From positions 1 to 21,389 of the IMG/VR virus record IMGVR_UViG_3300031757_000612: DNA of 21,389 bases. One strand, written 5' to 3'. Positions within the stretch are counted from its first letter, which is position 1; every line of letters starts with the position of its first letter. The stretch comes from a virus. This document shows, one piece after another, positions 7,837-14,362 of this stretch. The notes beneath the pieces are model-generated. The model worked only from the letters and a program-made list of their open reading frames with translations. It was not told the origin of the DNA and made no database searches. A program made the translations under genes and the position numbers.

Positions 7837-8313
7837 ATGCAAATAAAATGCACAGGCGGTACAAAAAATCAAAAGAAGTATGCTAAATCTATAGCATTAT
7901 TTTGTGCTGGTAAACTCATGCACAAAAATTTAATTGAGAACATTGGACTACATATTACGTTCTCAAACACCTTATTCAAAAAAGAAGGAAATCTTGGTAA
8001 TGTTACGTGGGAAGACGATAACTTCAACCCACGTGAATTTATCATGGAAATCGACAATACTGTACGACTTCGTAGAATCCTTGAAAGTGTAGCCCATGAA
8101 ATGGTCCATTTGAAGCAATTTGCCAAGGGTGAAATGCGGGATATGATGACTGCTGATAAGACTGAATGGCTAGGTCAATCAATGCATTCAAGAAGCCTAG
8201 ATTACTATGATTTACCATGGGAAATCGAAGCACACGGCCGCGAATGCGGACTCTTCGTTCGCTGGGCTGAAGCTCATAAATTAGGAAAACGCAGGTGGAC
8301 ATGGGATCGCTAA
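7837..8313 (+). CDS. SprT-like zinc metalloprotein (putative protease)
   Basis: The 158-aa product has a zincin motif HEMVH (87-91) in SVAHEMVHLKQFAKGE, followed by PWEIEAHGRE (127-136), which offers the third zinc ligand. This arrangement is typical of small phage SprT-like/zincin proteins; SprT-family proteins cleave DNA-protein crosslinks in other organisms, but the role in phages is not established. The N-terminus is basic with two cysteines. Start at 7837: GAGGT ribosome binding site (7825-7829) and a consensus promoter at 7783-7811. The TAA stop is inside the TAAATA motif that precedes the ClpP-like gene, so early transcription can run on into that gene. Confidence 0.85.
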   Translation: MQIKCTGGTKNQKKYAKSIALFCAGKLMHKNLIENIGLHITFSNTLFKKEGNLGNVTWEDDNFNPREFIMEIDNTVRLRRILESVAHEMVHLKQFAKGEMRDMMTADKTEWLGQSMHSRSLDYYDLPWEIEAHGRECGLFVRWAEAHKLGKRRWTWDR

Positions 8314-8316
8314 ATA
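8309..8316 (+). promoter_or_regulatory. Late promoter-like motif GCTAAATA
   Basis: TAAATA core (8311-8316) preceded by GC, ending 6 nt before the ATG at 8323. The two leading bases depart from T4 TATAAATA; CTAAATA-type variants occur in marine T4-like phages. It contains the stop codon of the upstream gene. Confidence 0.55.
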
Positions 8317-8322
8317 CAGTAT

Positions 8323-8889
8323 ATGAGCGCCAAGAAAATAGAAGATTTTACAGCCTTAGACAGAATCGAGATCAAGCTTCTCGAAAACCATACCCATTAT
8401 CTTTCAGGTGAACTTACTGAAGAAAATGTTGGCGAAGCAGTCAAGTGGATTTTGTTCGAAAATCTAGAGAAGAAACCTAAAAAAACTTTAACACTTTATA
8501 TCAATTCAACTGGTGGCGATTTATACGAAACATTTGGTTTAATTGATGTTATGCGTGATTCATATCATAATATTTCTACTGTAGGTATTGGTGCTATAAT
8601 GAGTGGAGCCTTTCTTATTTTTGTTATGGGTTCACAAGGCAAAAGATATATTGGTAAAAATACAGGAATTATGAATCACCAACATAGTGATGCAGTTGAT
8701 GCCAAAATGCATGATATGAAAGCTCAAATGAAAGAGAATTCTAATTGTGAACTAAGATGTCTTACATTATTACGTGAAGCATCAGGAATGACTTTACAAG
8801 AAACACGCAAAAAATTGAATACTCCTTCAGATCAATACTTTACTGCCAAAAACTTGGTAGATCTTAAATTAGCAGACCACATTTTATAA
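8323..8889 (+). CDS. clpP: ClpP-like serine protease
   Basis: Self-compartmentalised serine protease of the ClpP family. The 188-aa protein shows the ClpP core: TLYINSTGGDLYE (57-69), GIGAIMSGAFLIF (88-100) with nucleophile S94, GIMNHQHSD (115-123) with H119, and TPSDQYFTAKNLVDLKLADHI with D170. S94-H119 spacing is 25, as in E. coli ClpP; a gap-free alignment keeps the serine although the following GAF is shifted by one. No obvious propeptide. The gene follows a late-type TAAATA motif and has no Shine-Dalgarno. It might act as a head-maturation protease or as a phage ClpP working with host ClpX/ClpA and the phage ClpS encoded 6.7 kb away. Confidence 0.92.
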   Translation: MSAKKIEDFTALDRIEIKLLENHTHYLSGELTEENVGEAVKWILFENLEKKPKKTLTLYINSTGGDLYETFGLIDVMRDSYHNISTVGIGAIMSGAFLIFVMGSQGKRYIGKNTGIMNHQHSDAVDAKMHDMKAQMKENSNCELRCLTLLREASGMTLQETRKKLNTPSDQYFTAKNLVDLKLADHIL

Positions 8890-8896
8890 CCTTTTT

Positions 8897-8914
8897 CGGT
8901 TGACAAACCGTTTT
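8897..8914 (+). terminator. Weak hairpin plus TTTT overlapping the next -35 box
   Basis: CGGTT-GACA-AACCG (8897-8910), a 5-bp stem, then TTTT. It lies just after the ClpP-like gene and could be a weak terminator; the -35 TTGACA of the following promoter is its loop and inner stem. The stem is short, so termination is uncertain. Confidence 0.35.
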
Positions 8915-8928
8915 ATTGATGTTATTAT
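8900..8928 (+). promoter_or_regulatory. Sigma70-type promoter for the gene at 8963
   Basis: TTGACA (8900-8905), 17-bp spacer, TATTAT (8923-8928). The -35 box is in the centre of an inverted repeat. Confidence 0.82.
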
Positions 8929-8962
8929 AGTAATATAATAATTAGGCTAGAGGCATTAACTT

Positions 8963-9682
8963 ATGGCAAAGAAAAAAGAACAACCAATTGAACTACCGGC
9001 AATAGAAGTTATTGCAACCGCATTTGCGGCACATAGAATTAATGGTGGGTACTTTAAAGAAACAAGAAGGTTTACTGAGCCTACGCCTACTACATTTGCA
9101 AATAAGGAATTAATAAATTTTAAACTACACCGAGACGAATATACCCCAAAAGATTTTATCAACTTTAAAATTTACAACAAAGATCGTAAAATGGCTAAAG
9201 AAGCAATCGATTGGTTGCAACGTGATAATACCCTTAATGTTATTGCAGGAACTTTATCAGATTTTATGAGATCAGTTATGCAATTTATTTCAAGTGAAAA
9301 ATTAGGCTCACACGCATATGGCGTTATTGCTGTAGTACCAAAAGTTTATTTTGAAGGTTCAAAAAAGAAGAATCTTAAAAAAGAATTAAAAGGTTCTTTT
9401 CGTGAAAGCAAACACGTAGGTACTTTAGGACTACCTATTACAGGATTATTTACATTAAACGAAACTAAATTTATTGACAGATTTGCTTGTAACGTTTTTA
9501 ACGGAAGTATTGATGGGGATCTTGTAAGTTTCTTTAAAAATATTGACCAAACACAAATAGTTCCAAAAGAAGGCACAACTTTTAAAATTAAAGGCAAAGT
9601 TAAGCGACATGGGGAAAACTTTATTACAAAATTCCCAGAAACCCAGTTAAATTATGTTAGATTCAAGGTTGACAATAAATAA
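8963..9682 (+). CDS. Unknown 239-aa protein, early type
   Basis: Not recognised. The protein is basic with a lysine-rich patch (SKKKNLKKELKG, about 133-144) and a C-terminal pair of strands, FKIKGKVKRH ... ETQLNYVRF, that resembles a pattern I have seen at the ends of phage DNA-metabolism proteins; a nucleic-acid-binding role is a guess. No signal peptide or membrane segment. It is expressed from the consensus promoter at 8900-8928. TAGAGG (about 8947-8952) is a fair ribosome binding site for the ATG at 8963. The 3' end contains the TTGACA of the next promoter. Codon and base use look like the neighbours. Confidence 0.85.
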   Translation: MAKKKEQPIELPAIEVIATAFAAHRINGGYFKETRRFTEPTPTTFANKELINFKLHRDEYTPKDFINFKIYNKDRKMAKEAIDWLQRDNTLNVIAGTLSDFMRSVMQFISSEKLGSHAYGVIAVVPKVYFEGSKKKNLKKELKGSFRESKHVGTLGLPITGLFTLNETKFIDRFACNVFNGSIDGDLVSFFKNIDQTQIVPKEGTTFKIKGKVKRHGENFITKFPETQLNYVRFKVDNK

Positions 9683-9697
9683 AATATACATTATAGT
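9669..9697 (+). promoter_or_regulatory. Sigma70-type promoter for the 9739-bS21 unit
   Basis: TTGACA (9669-9674), 17-bp spacer, TATAGT (9692-9697). It starts inside the end of the upstream gene and implies a transcript start near 9703, which excludes the overlapping ATG at 9698. Confidence 0.8.
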
Positions 9698-9738
9698 ATG
9701 ACAATACAAAGTACTTTCAGATATACAGGAGCAGTGAG

Positions 9739-9966
9739 ATGGCAGAAGATTGCAAGACGTATAGAGTACCAGAATATATTACAATGGAGGAAGCCCTTGA
9801 AGACAATGATTGGGGGCTTATTATCAATGCGAGCGGTGAACTTAAAGGAATTTATGTCCCTAAGGGATCTGAAGACGATGCAGTACCTGAAGCAATTGTC
9901 GGAATTTGTGAAACATTTTTCGGAGTTGACTGGGATGAAGAAGACACATTCAGGACGGTACATTAA
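9739..9966 (+). CDS. Small acidic protein, 75 aa, unknown
   Basis: Not recognised. The 75-aa product is very acidic (DEEDTF near the C-terminus, SEDDAVPEA in the middle) with alternating strands and helices (EYITMEEALEDNDWGLIINASGELKGIYVPKG). It has an AGGAG ribosome binding site about six bases before the ATG and a consensus promoter at 9669-9697. An overlapping frame open from 9698 to 9988 is rejected because its start lies in that promoter and its end runs into the bS21 gene. It is 12 bases upstream of the bS21 gene in the same transcript, so a link to translation is possible but not shown. Confidence 0.75.
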   Translation: MAEDCKTYRVPEYITMEEALEDNDWGLIINASGELKGIYVPKGSEDDAVPEAIVGICETFFGVDWDEEDTFRTVH

Positions 9967-9978
9967 AATAGGAGGACT

Positions 9979-10176
9979 ATGGAAGTAATCGTAAGAAATA
10001 ATAATGTAGAAAAGGCATTACGTGTTCTGAAAAAGAAGATCAAAAAAGAAGGTCTTATGACAGAGTTACGTGACCGTCAATACTATATTAAACCAAGCGA
10101 AAAACGAAGACTGGCCAAGAAACGTGGAATCAAACGTGTCGCTAAAGAACAAGCGAAACGTGACGCTATGATGTAA
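9979..10176 (+). CDS. rpsU: Ribosomal protein bS21 homologue
   Basis: bS21 sits near the anti-Shine-Dalgarno end of 16S rRNA in the 30S subunit and aids initiation. The 65-aa product begins with the family pattern [20 protein letters not shown], continues with [19 protein letters not shown] and ends in a basic helix ([16 protein letters not shown]), all as expected for bS21. It has an AGGAGG ribosome binding site five bases before the ATG. Phage-encoded bS21 is known in several marine phages, including pelagiphages, and is thought to favour phage mRNA on host ribosomes. Length is close to bacterial bS21 (about 65-71). It shares a transcript with the acidic 75-aa gene upstream. Confidence 0.92.
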   Translation: MEVIVRNNNVEKALRVLKKKIKKEGLMTELRDRQYYIKPSEKRRLAKKRGIKRVAKEQAKRDAMM

Positions 10177-10209
10177 ACACTGACTATGGATATATACAGT
10201 AAGGGATCC

Positions 10210-10455
10210 ATGAGTTACGAGTTTGAAGATTATAGAAAAAGGAAAGAAGAACCAAACATTGGTTCTTGGCCGTTCTGGATCTTACCGCCTAAAGATGTAA
10301 GAGGATATATATTTAGGATGATACTACTACTACTTGCAATACCTTTAGTATTTTTAGGATATTTATTTACACCAGCCACAACATTCATTTATTGGGTTAT
10401 ATTTGATCTAGTAGAGTACATTAAAATTAAACGTGGAGGAGGATTTCTACCGTGA
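10210..10455 (+). CDS. Small membrane protein, 81 aa
   Basis: Function not recognised. The cytoplasmic-looking N-terminus (MSYEFEDYRKRKEEP) is followed by a strongly hydrophobic region, about residues 34-72, with RMILLLLAIPLVFLGYLF and TTFIYWVIFDLV, consistent with two transmembrane helices forming a hairpin, and a basic tail. The start at 10210 is chosen over the in-frame ATG at 10186 because AAGGG lies a few bases before it. The stop overlaps the GTG of the next gene (GTGA). Small two-helix membrane proteins in phages include holins and superinfection-exclusion proteins, but there is no lysis neighbour to support either. Confidence 0.72.
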   Translation: MSYEFEDYRKRKEEPNIGSWPFWILPPKDVRGYIFRMILLLLAIPLVFLGYLFTPATTFIYWVIFDLVEYIKIKRGGGFLP

Positions 10456-10703
10456 ACCAATTTAGCGAATCGAGTTTTGATACACATTGTGATGTTACTA
10501 ATACTGATACTGGGCACACAGTTACAGGTGAAGTACATAACTTTAAAAGTGAAAAGTTTTTAAGTATAGTACTAAACAGATCGGTTGAAATTAAATTAAC
10601 ATACAATCCTCGGTCTAAAGTTTATTTTGGAAGTAAAGGCGGAATGGAGTTTACATCTCCAGGCCCTGTAGAACATATACCTCATGACGCTACTAGACGA
10701 TAA
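10452..10703 (+). CDS. Small protein, 83 aa, unknown (GTG start)
   Basis: Not recognised. The product is predicted to be rich in beta strands (TGHTVTGEVHNFKSEKF, LSIVLNRSVEIKLTYN, KVYFGSKGGMEFTSPGP) and soluble. It starts at GTG 10452, overlapping the previous stop, with GGAGGAGG about ten bases upstream, so translation is coupled. Its end overlaps the next gene start by 20 bases. The central 'SIVLNRSVEIKL' recalls Sm/SH3-like small beta barrels but this is only an impression. Confidence 0.72.
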   Translation: MNQFSESSFDTHCDVTNTDTGHTVTGEVHNFKSEKFLSIVLNRSVEIKLTYNPRSKVYFGSKGGMEFTSPGPVEHIPHDATRR

Positions 10704-11193
10704 AATTACAGTATTAGATAACTTTATATCTTTAGAGCAATTAAAAGCTATTCGGACAACGATTGAAAACGGCTCATGGATATCGCATCAAAGTACAGAT
10801 GCTGGAATGGAATTTTTAAATATGGATGTTACTAATGATCCATATTATAATACAGAACTTCTAAATCATATTAATAAACAATTAAACATAAAATTTAAAT
10901 TAGGCAGAGTATACTTTAATGGACAATACCCTGGACGTGAAGGTGCTTTCCATACTGACGATGATAATCCTAAAAATCATACTGTCATAATATATACCAA
11001 TAAAGTTTATTCATGGGGTTGGGGCGGCTTTACAGAATTTATAGACCCTAAATCAGGAGATCACAAAGTTGTTGCTCCGGTTCTTTACCGAGCAGTATTT
11101 TTTCCAGCTAATATATTACATAAAGCATACGCATTTACACAACAAGATTGTCCGATGCGTACATCATTAAATTTTAAACTAGAAGGTGAATAA
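10684..11193 (+). CDS. 2OG-Fe(II) oxygenase (prolyl-hydroxylase-like)
   Basis: Predicted iron- and 2-oxoglutarate-dependent oxygenase. The 169-aa protein begins LLDDKITVLDNFISLEQLKAI in the manner of phage P4H-like enzymes and has the facial triad H90-x-D92 (AFHTDDD) and H146 (PANILHKAY), with R159 (MRTSLNF) positioned for 2-oxoglutarate. The spacing is normal for this family. The substrate is unknown; relatives hydroxylate proteins or nucleobases. It overlaps the previous gene by 20 bases and shares one base with the next start, so it is part of the run 10210-12323. It is one of five proteins with this fold in the window. Confidence 0.88.
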   Translation: MTLLDDKITVLDNFISLEQLKAIRTTIENGSWISHQSTDAGMEFLNMDVTNDPYYNTELLNHINKQLNIKFKLGRVYFNGQYPGREGAFHTDDDNPKNHTVIIYTNKVYSWGWGGFTEFIDPKSGDHKVVAPVLYRAVFFPANILHKAYAFTQQDCPMRTSLNFKLEGE

Positions 11194-11501
11194 TGGATAC
11201 TCCAAAAAAAGATATAACATTTGTAAAAGAAGCAATGGCAATGTTAAAAGGTATTCCAACACAGGATGCCTTGATTAAAACTTTACAAGAAAAATCAGCT
11301 ATAGTTACATTTTTAAAATTGGATGGTGACGAACGAATAATGACTTGCACTAAAGATCTTAAAGTTATTCCTGAAGCTAATCATCCTAAGACGGATAAAA
11401 AAGCTAAAGAAGGTAATGTTAATGTTTGGGATCTAAACGCAAAAGGTTGGAGGTCGTTTAAATACGATAGAGTAAAGAAAGTCGAAATTAATGAAGCCTA
11501 A
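11193..11501 (+). CDS. WYL_2-type SH3-like phage protein
   Basis: The 102-aa protein ends with NVNVWDLNAKGWRSFKYDRVKKV preceded by ATVTFLKLDGDERIMTCT-like wording (AIVTFLKLDGDERIMTC, residues 36-52), the characteristic pattern of the phage family once called DUF2693 (WYL_2, Sm/SH3-like beta barrel). Its function is not established; a ligand- or nucleic-acid-binding role is assumed by fold. The N-terminal 30 residues are helical. It overlaps the upstream oxygenase by one base (TAATG) and the downstream dCMP deaminase by 11 bases. Confidence 0.8.
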   Translation: MDTPKKDITFVKEAMAMLKGIPTQDALIKTLQEKSAIVTFLKLDGDERIMTCTKDLKVIPEANHPKTDKKAKEGNVNVWDLNAKGWRSFKYDRVKKVEINEA

Positions 11502-11919
11502 ATTCATTGACGCATACATGGATGTTGCAGAACGCTTTGGCAAGTTGTCAACTGCTAGAAGATTAAATGTTGGTGCTATTATTGTAAAGGATAATAGAAT
11601 CATAAGTATTGGTTATAATGGTATGCCGAGTGGTTGGGATAATAACTGCGAAATTGAACTAGACGAAGGCAAATTAAAATCTAAACCTGAAGTACTTCAT
11701 GCAGAATCAAATGCAATTGCCAAATTAGCAAGGTCGAATGAAAGTGGAGAAAACTCTACATTATTCTTAACTCATAGTCCTTGTTTAGAATGTTCAAAAT
11801 TAATTTATCAAAGCGGTATCACAACCGTTTATTACAAACATGAATACCGATCGCAAGACGGAGTAGAGTTTCTTAATAAAAGTAAAATCAACGTGCATTG
11901 TGTAAATGCAAATGGATAA
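11491..11919 (+). CDS. dCMP deaminase
   Basis: Converts dCMP to dUMP for thymidylate supply, a standard T4-like phage nucleotide enzyme. The 142-aa product has the zinc-dependent deaminase motifs HAESNAI (H70, catalytic E72) and SPCLECSKLI (C98, C101), plus GYNGMPSGWDNNC (41-53) typical of dCMP deaminases and the adjoining structural zinc region. The length is below that of T4 Cd (193 aa) but typical of shorter phage and bacterial dCMP deaminases. It starts inside the previous gene by 11 bases and overlaps the next by 14, so it is translationally coupled. Confidence 0.93.
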   Translation: MKPKFIDAYMDVAERFGKLSTARRLNVGAIIVKDNRIISIGYNGMPSGWDNNCEIELDEGKLKSKPEVLHAESNAIAKLARSNESGENSTLFLTHSPCLECSKLIYQSGITTVYYKHEYRSQDGVEFLNKSKINVHCVNANG

Positions 11920-12142
11920 AAACTTTCAACCGACATCACCAGACGATATATTATCCAAATACGAATCTTTAGACAAATATTCACTAATTTTTGTATTAAC
12001 AAAAATGATACGAAAAGGTATTGCTAAATCCCAACATGATGCTATGAAGCAATTAGAAGAAGGAGTTGATCTCACAAACTTGTTCGCCGAGGAAGAGCCG
12101 GAAATAAGTACTAGTGATGAAGAAATTAAAGAAACCCCATAA
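11906..12142 (+). CDS. Small acidic protein, 78 aa, unknown
   Basis: Not recognised. The N-terminal part is helical (SPDDILSKYESLDKYSLIFVLTKMIRKGIAKS) and the C-terminal 20 residues are very acidic (FAEEEPEISTSDEEIKETP), like many small phage proteins. The start could be ATG 11906 or ATG 11912, with no clear ribosome binding site for either, so it probably depends on coupling to the deaminase gene that ends at 11919. It overlaps the following gene by 29 bases. Confidence 0.65.
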   Translation: MQMDKNFQPTSPDDILSKYESLDKYSLIFVLTKMIRKGIAKSQHDAMKQLEEGVDLTNLFAEEEPEISTSDEEIKETP

Positions 12143-12323
12143 AGATTTTTCTGGTGATTTGATTAGAGTTAATATTTTAAAACAGGAAATTGCGTTGTAT
12201 AAAACAATGTTGCGTGACCATGACACAGGACATATTCATACAACTATAAGTTTTCTTCAAGAACGTGTTGACCATTTGGAGGGGAAATGCAAGGAAATGT
12301 ATGTCCCTGAATTTCAGGAGTAG
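12114..12323 (+). CDS. Small helical protein, 69 aa, unknown
   Basis: Not recognised. The product is basic at the N-terminus (MMKKLKKPHKDFSG) and then forms a long likely coiled coil (VNILKQEIALYKTMLRDHD ... TTISFLQERVDHLEGKCKE), a layout seen in many small T4-like phage proteins. The start may be ATG 12114 or 12117. It overlaps the preceding gene by 29 bases, the largest same-strand overlap between plausible genes here, and it ends 1 base before the next ATG. Confidence 0.65.
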   Translation: MMKKLKKPHKDFSGDLIRVNILKQEIALYKTMLRDHDTGHIHTTISFLQERVDHLEGKCKEMYVPEFQE

Positions 12324-12324
12324 T

Positions 12325-12684
12325 ATGCATTGGTATATAATTTTTATCTTTTATTTAGGAAACACTCCAAATACATCGCCGCCAGCTTATATTGAATACA
12401 AAAAAGAAATTTTTACAAATAGATGGGATTGTGCAACGTACTTAGAAGAACATAGAAATGAATTACTTGAAGGAATATTACAAGCCCAACCAAATATTGA
12501 TAAAGTTCGTTCTAACTTATTATGTGTAGATGAAAGAAAATTAAAAGAATTGGAAGAATCGAATGACAGAGTTAAGTACAGAAAGTATATTAAACACAAT
12601 GCCCCTGTAGCTGAGTGGTTTAGCAAGGTCTTTGTAAGTCCTAGACGGGGGTTCGATTCCCTCCGGGGGCTCCAAAACGCATAG
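12325..12684 (+). CDS. Possible exported small protein; 3' end contains tRNA-Thr
   Basis: Function not recognised. The start at 12325 is preferred (AGGAG about five bases upstream) over an in-frame ATG at 12265 inside the previous gene. The 119-aa product opens with a short hydrophobic stretch (WYIIFIFYLG) that may be a signal or anchor, then a soluble domain with two cysteines (WDCATYLEEH and NLLCVDERK), which would fit a disulfide in the periplasm. The frame stays open through tRNA-Thr (12601-12674), so the last 27 residues, including PRRGFDSLRG, are encoded by tRNA sequence. Either the tail is tolerated, or this gene is normally shorter and the tRNA landed in its end. Confidence 0.65.
   Translation: MHWYIIFIFYLGNTPNTSPPAYIEYKKEIFTNRWDCATYLEEHRNELLEGILQAQPNIDKVRSNLLCVDERKLKELEESNDRVKYRKYIKHNAPVAEWFSKVFVSPRRGFDSLRGLQNA
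12563..12591 (+). promoter_or_regulatory. Likely sigma70-type promoter for tRNA-Thr, inside a CDS
   Basis: ATGACA (12563-12568), 17-bp spacer, TATATT (12586-12591), ending 9 bases before the tRNA. The same -10 to tRNA distance is seen at the tRNA-Arg promoter. Confidence 0.6.
12601..12674 (+). tRNA. tRNA-Thr (anticodon UGU)
   Basis: A 74-base cloverleaf with encoded CCA. Acceptor GCCCCTG/CGGGGGC with one G-T pair, D stem GCTG/TAGC, anticodon stem AGGTC/GTCCT with a T-T mismatch in the fourth pair, loop TTTGTAA giving anticodon UGU (reads ACA), T arm GGGGG-TTCGATT-CCCTC, discriminator T. It is nested in the end of the CDS at 12325-12684. ACA is a plausible A-ending codon for an AT-rich phage to support. 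Confidence 0.85.
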
Positions 12685-12693
12685 GAGATAACA

Positions 12694-12888
12694 ATGCAAC
12701 GATTATTTAGAATCTTAGATACTAAAACACAAAAATTCGAACTTGATCGATTCGAAAATAAAATGGAAGCTAAACAGCTTCGTAACGACTTAAATGGTAA
12801 AGCTAAATCAGAAGGTCGTTTTATAATTAACAGAGGTGAAGACCACTTGTGGGGTGTGTCTAGAAAAGGTAATGCAAAAAGAAACTGA
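12694..12888 (+). CDS. Small basic protein, 64 aa, unknown
   Basis: Not recognised. The 64-aa product is strongly basic and mixed alpha/beta (MQRLFRILDTKTQKFELDR, then KMEAKQLRNDLNGKAKSEGRFIINRGEDHLWGVSRKG). The pattern of a strand, a helix with KQLRNDLN, and a second strand resembles small phage proteins that bind nucleic acid, but nothing specific can be claimed. AGGAG lies a few bases before the ATG, and it follows tRNA-Thr by 19 bases, so it is probably on the tRNA transcript. Its 3' end overlaps the next gene by 17 bases. Confidence 0.72.
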   Translation: MQRLFRILDTKTQKFELDRFENKMEAKQLRNDLNGKAKSEGRFIINRGEDHLWGVSRKGNAKRN

Positions 12889-13678
12889 ACAATTTTATTT
12901 AGAACATAAAGATAAGACTTGGGAGCTACCCAAATTTCCTGATGGCATGGATGAAACCAACGGTGACGAAGTTACCAATTGGATTTTAGAAGAAATGAAG
13001 GCAGGAAACATTGGCTGGATAGAACTAAACCTTATGAATGTTAAAGGTGGAGATTTTATACCAATAGCATGGCACCATATGGGGCAAATAGAAACCCAAT
13101 CTCTTACTCTCAAAAACTTCTATACTAAAGATCCTGAAAATAACGAGAGATGTCTTCTACATAATGAAAACGACTGGATTAAAGAGAATAATCTGAATGA
13201 AGAAATAGGAAATATTCATGCTTATTGGCAGAACGACTTTTGTGGGTCTAATTTTAAAAATATTGAATTTATAAAAATACCCCCAAGAGGATCAATGGGT
13301 ATTCATTGTGATAATATAAATGACGATAAAGATAAAATACTACTTCCAGTAAAAGATATATTTCCATTAACAACATCAATGAAAGAACCTAGTAAAAACT
13401 GTCATATTATAGTTGAAGGCTTCGGACGAGTACCAATAAAAGAAGGTAGAACATATCTTATTAATCCGTATCGTAAAAAGGTTGTAGTGAATACATCAGA
13501 TACGGAAGAAGCTATCCATACGCAAGTTCAAGTAATTCCTGGAACAAAATTTGGTGAATTTGTTAACTGTCTTACTAGATCATATTTTGAATTCGAAGGA
13601 AGAATGGGTAAAGACTACTTACGCCAATTTAAACACCTTGCTGAGAGAGGTGGCCGCCCAGGAGTAATGGATTACTAA
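12872..13678 (+). CDS. Asp/Asn-hydroxylase-like cupin protein, altered active site
   Basis: The 268-aa product resembles 2OG-dependent Asp/Asn beta-hydroxylase-type proteins: IKIPPRGSMGIHCDN (135-148) gives H145-x-D147, and GRTYLINPYRKKVVVNTSDTEE is the place where these enzymes usually read 'pH-v-Nts'. Here the distal metal histidine is apparently lysine (K202/K203), and the expected arginine after 'NTSD' is missing (EEAIHTQV). H216 is the only nearby candidate ligand. It may be inactive, use a different ligand, or have a binding role. The start at 12872 (AAAAGG upstream) is chosen over an ATG at 12836 deep inside the previous gene. The next gene follows directly. Confidence 0.65.
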   Translation: MQKETEQFYLEHKDKTWELPKFPDGMDETNGDEVTNWILEEMKAGNIGWIELNLMNVKGGDFIPIAWHHMGQIETQSLTLKNFYTKDPENNERCLLHNENDWIKENNLNEEIGNIHAYWQNDFCGSNFKNIEFIKIPPRGSMGIHCDNINDDKDKILLPVKDIFPLTTSMKEPSKNCHIIVEGFGRVPIKEGRTYLINPYRKKVVVNTSDTEEAIHTQVQVIPGTKFGEFVNCLTRSYFEFEGRMGKDYLRQFKHLAERGGRPGVMDY

Positions 13679-14287
13679 ATGTTTTGGATTAATTCAAGTG
13701 CAAATCATGGTATGTTTTTTCATTCTTTACAAAATGTAATAGATGAAACGATTCTTAAAAACTTAGAAGACCATGTTAATAGCCATAACTTAATACAACC
13801 AGCTAAATTTATTACTGACTTTGGAGGAGTTTCAAACGATGAGGCTGACAGCGATAGGAACCCAGATGTAAGAGTAACTGAAATAGCTTGGATTGATACT
13901 AGAACAAATCCAGACTTGTATGGTGCATTAGCTATTGCTATTAATAAAGCTAATAACGAATACTTTGATTTTGCAATTACATATTTAGAAACTCTCCAAT
14001 ATAGCATTTATCCACCAGGTGGGCATTATAAATGTCATACAGATGCCGCATTAAAAGGACCAAATTGTGATTCAAGAAAGATATCTTTCTCAGTTGGTTT
14101 AAATGATCCAGAAGAATATGAAGGTGGTGAACTTGAAATATGGACAGGCGGCGATAATAAAATTACACGATTAAAGAAATTTGAGATGGTTTTATTTCCT
14201 TCCTGGATACCTCATCAAGTAAATCCTATTACAAAAGGTACTCGAAAGTCATTAGTTGGTTGGGTACATGGTCCTGATTTCAGATAA
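13679..14287 (+). CDS. 2OG-Fe(II) oxygenase (PKHD/prolyl-4-hydroxylase type)
   Basis: Predicted iron- and 2-oxoglutarate-dependent hydroxylase. The 202-aa protein has all expected active-site residues: YPPGGHYKCHTDAA with H120-x-D122, EYEGGELEIW (147-155) typical of P4Hc domains, and FPSWIPHQVNPITKGTRKSLVGW with H179 and R189. This is the best-preserved PKHD-like oxygenase in the window. It starts immediately after the stop of the altered hydroxylase (ACTAAATG), so the two may be co-translated and work together. The substrate is unknown; phage members of this family are common in marine T4-like genomes and are mostly uncharacterised. Confidence 0.9.
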   Translation: MFWINSSANHGMFFHSLQNVIDETILKNLEDHVNSHNLIQPAKFITDFGGVSNDEADSDRNPDVRVTEIAWIDTRTNPDLYGALAIAINKANNEYFDFAITYLETLQYSIYPPGGHYKCHTDAALKGPNCDSRKISFSVGLNDPEEYEGGELEIWTGGDNKITRLKKFEMVLFPSWIPHQVNPITKGTRKSLVGWVHGPDFR

Positions 14288-14302
14288 TTGGTGGACTAGA
14301 GG

Positions 14303-14331
14303 TTGACAAAGCTAAAGTAATATAGTACAAT
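14303..14331 (+). promoter_or_regulatory. Sigma70-type promoter of the HTH gene
   Basis: TTGACA (14303-14308), 17-bp spacer, TACAAT (14326-14331). Confidence 0.87.
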
Positions 14332-14344
14332 AGTTAAACTTGAA

Positions 14345-14362
14345 TGAGAGATTAGTCTCTCA
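14345..14362 (+). promoter_or_regulatory. Leader hairpin or operator before the HTH gene
   Basis: Perfect inverted repeat TGAGAGA-TTAG-TCTCTCA just after the predicted transcript start (about 14338) and ten bases before the AAGGAGGT ribosome binding site. It could stabilise the 5' end of the mRNA or be an operator read by the HTH protein itself. Confidence 0.6.

Noticed and set aside
7869-8302. Minus-strand open frames opposite the SprT-like gene
   Set aside because: They are opposite a gene with a clear zinc motif, promoter and ribosome binding site and have no signals of their own.
9698-9988. 96-aa plus-strand open frame
   Set aside because: Its ATG lies next to the -10 of the 9669-9697 promoter and its end overlaps bS21; the frame at 9739 has a ribosome binding site and fits the layout.
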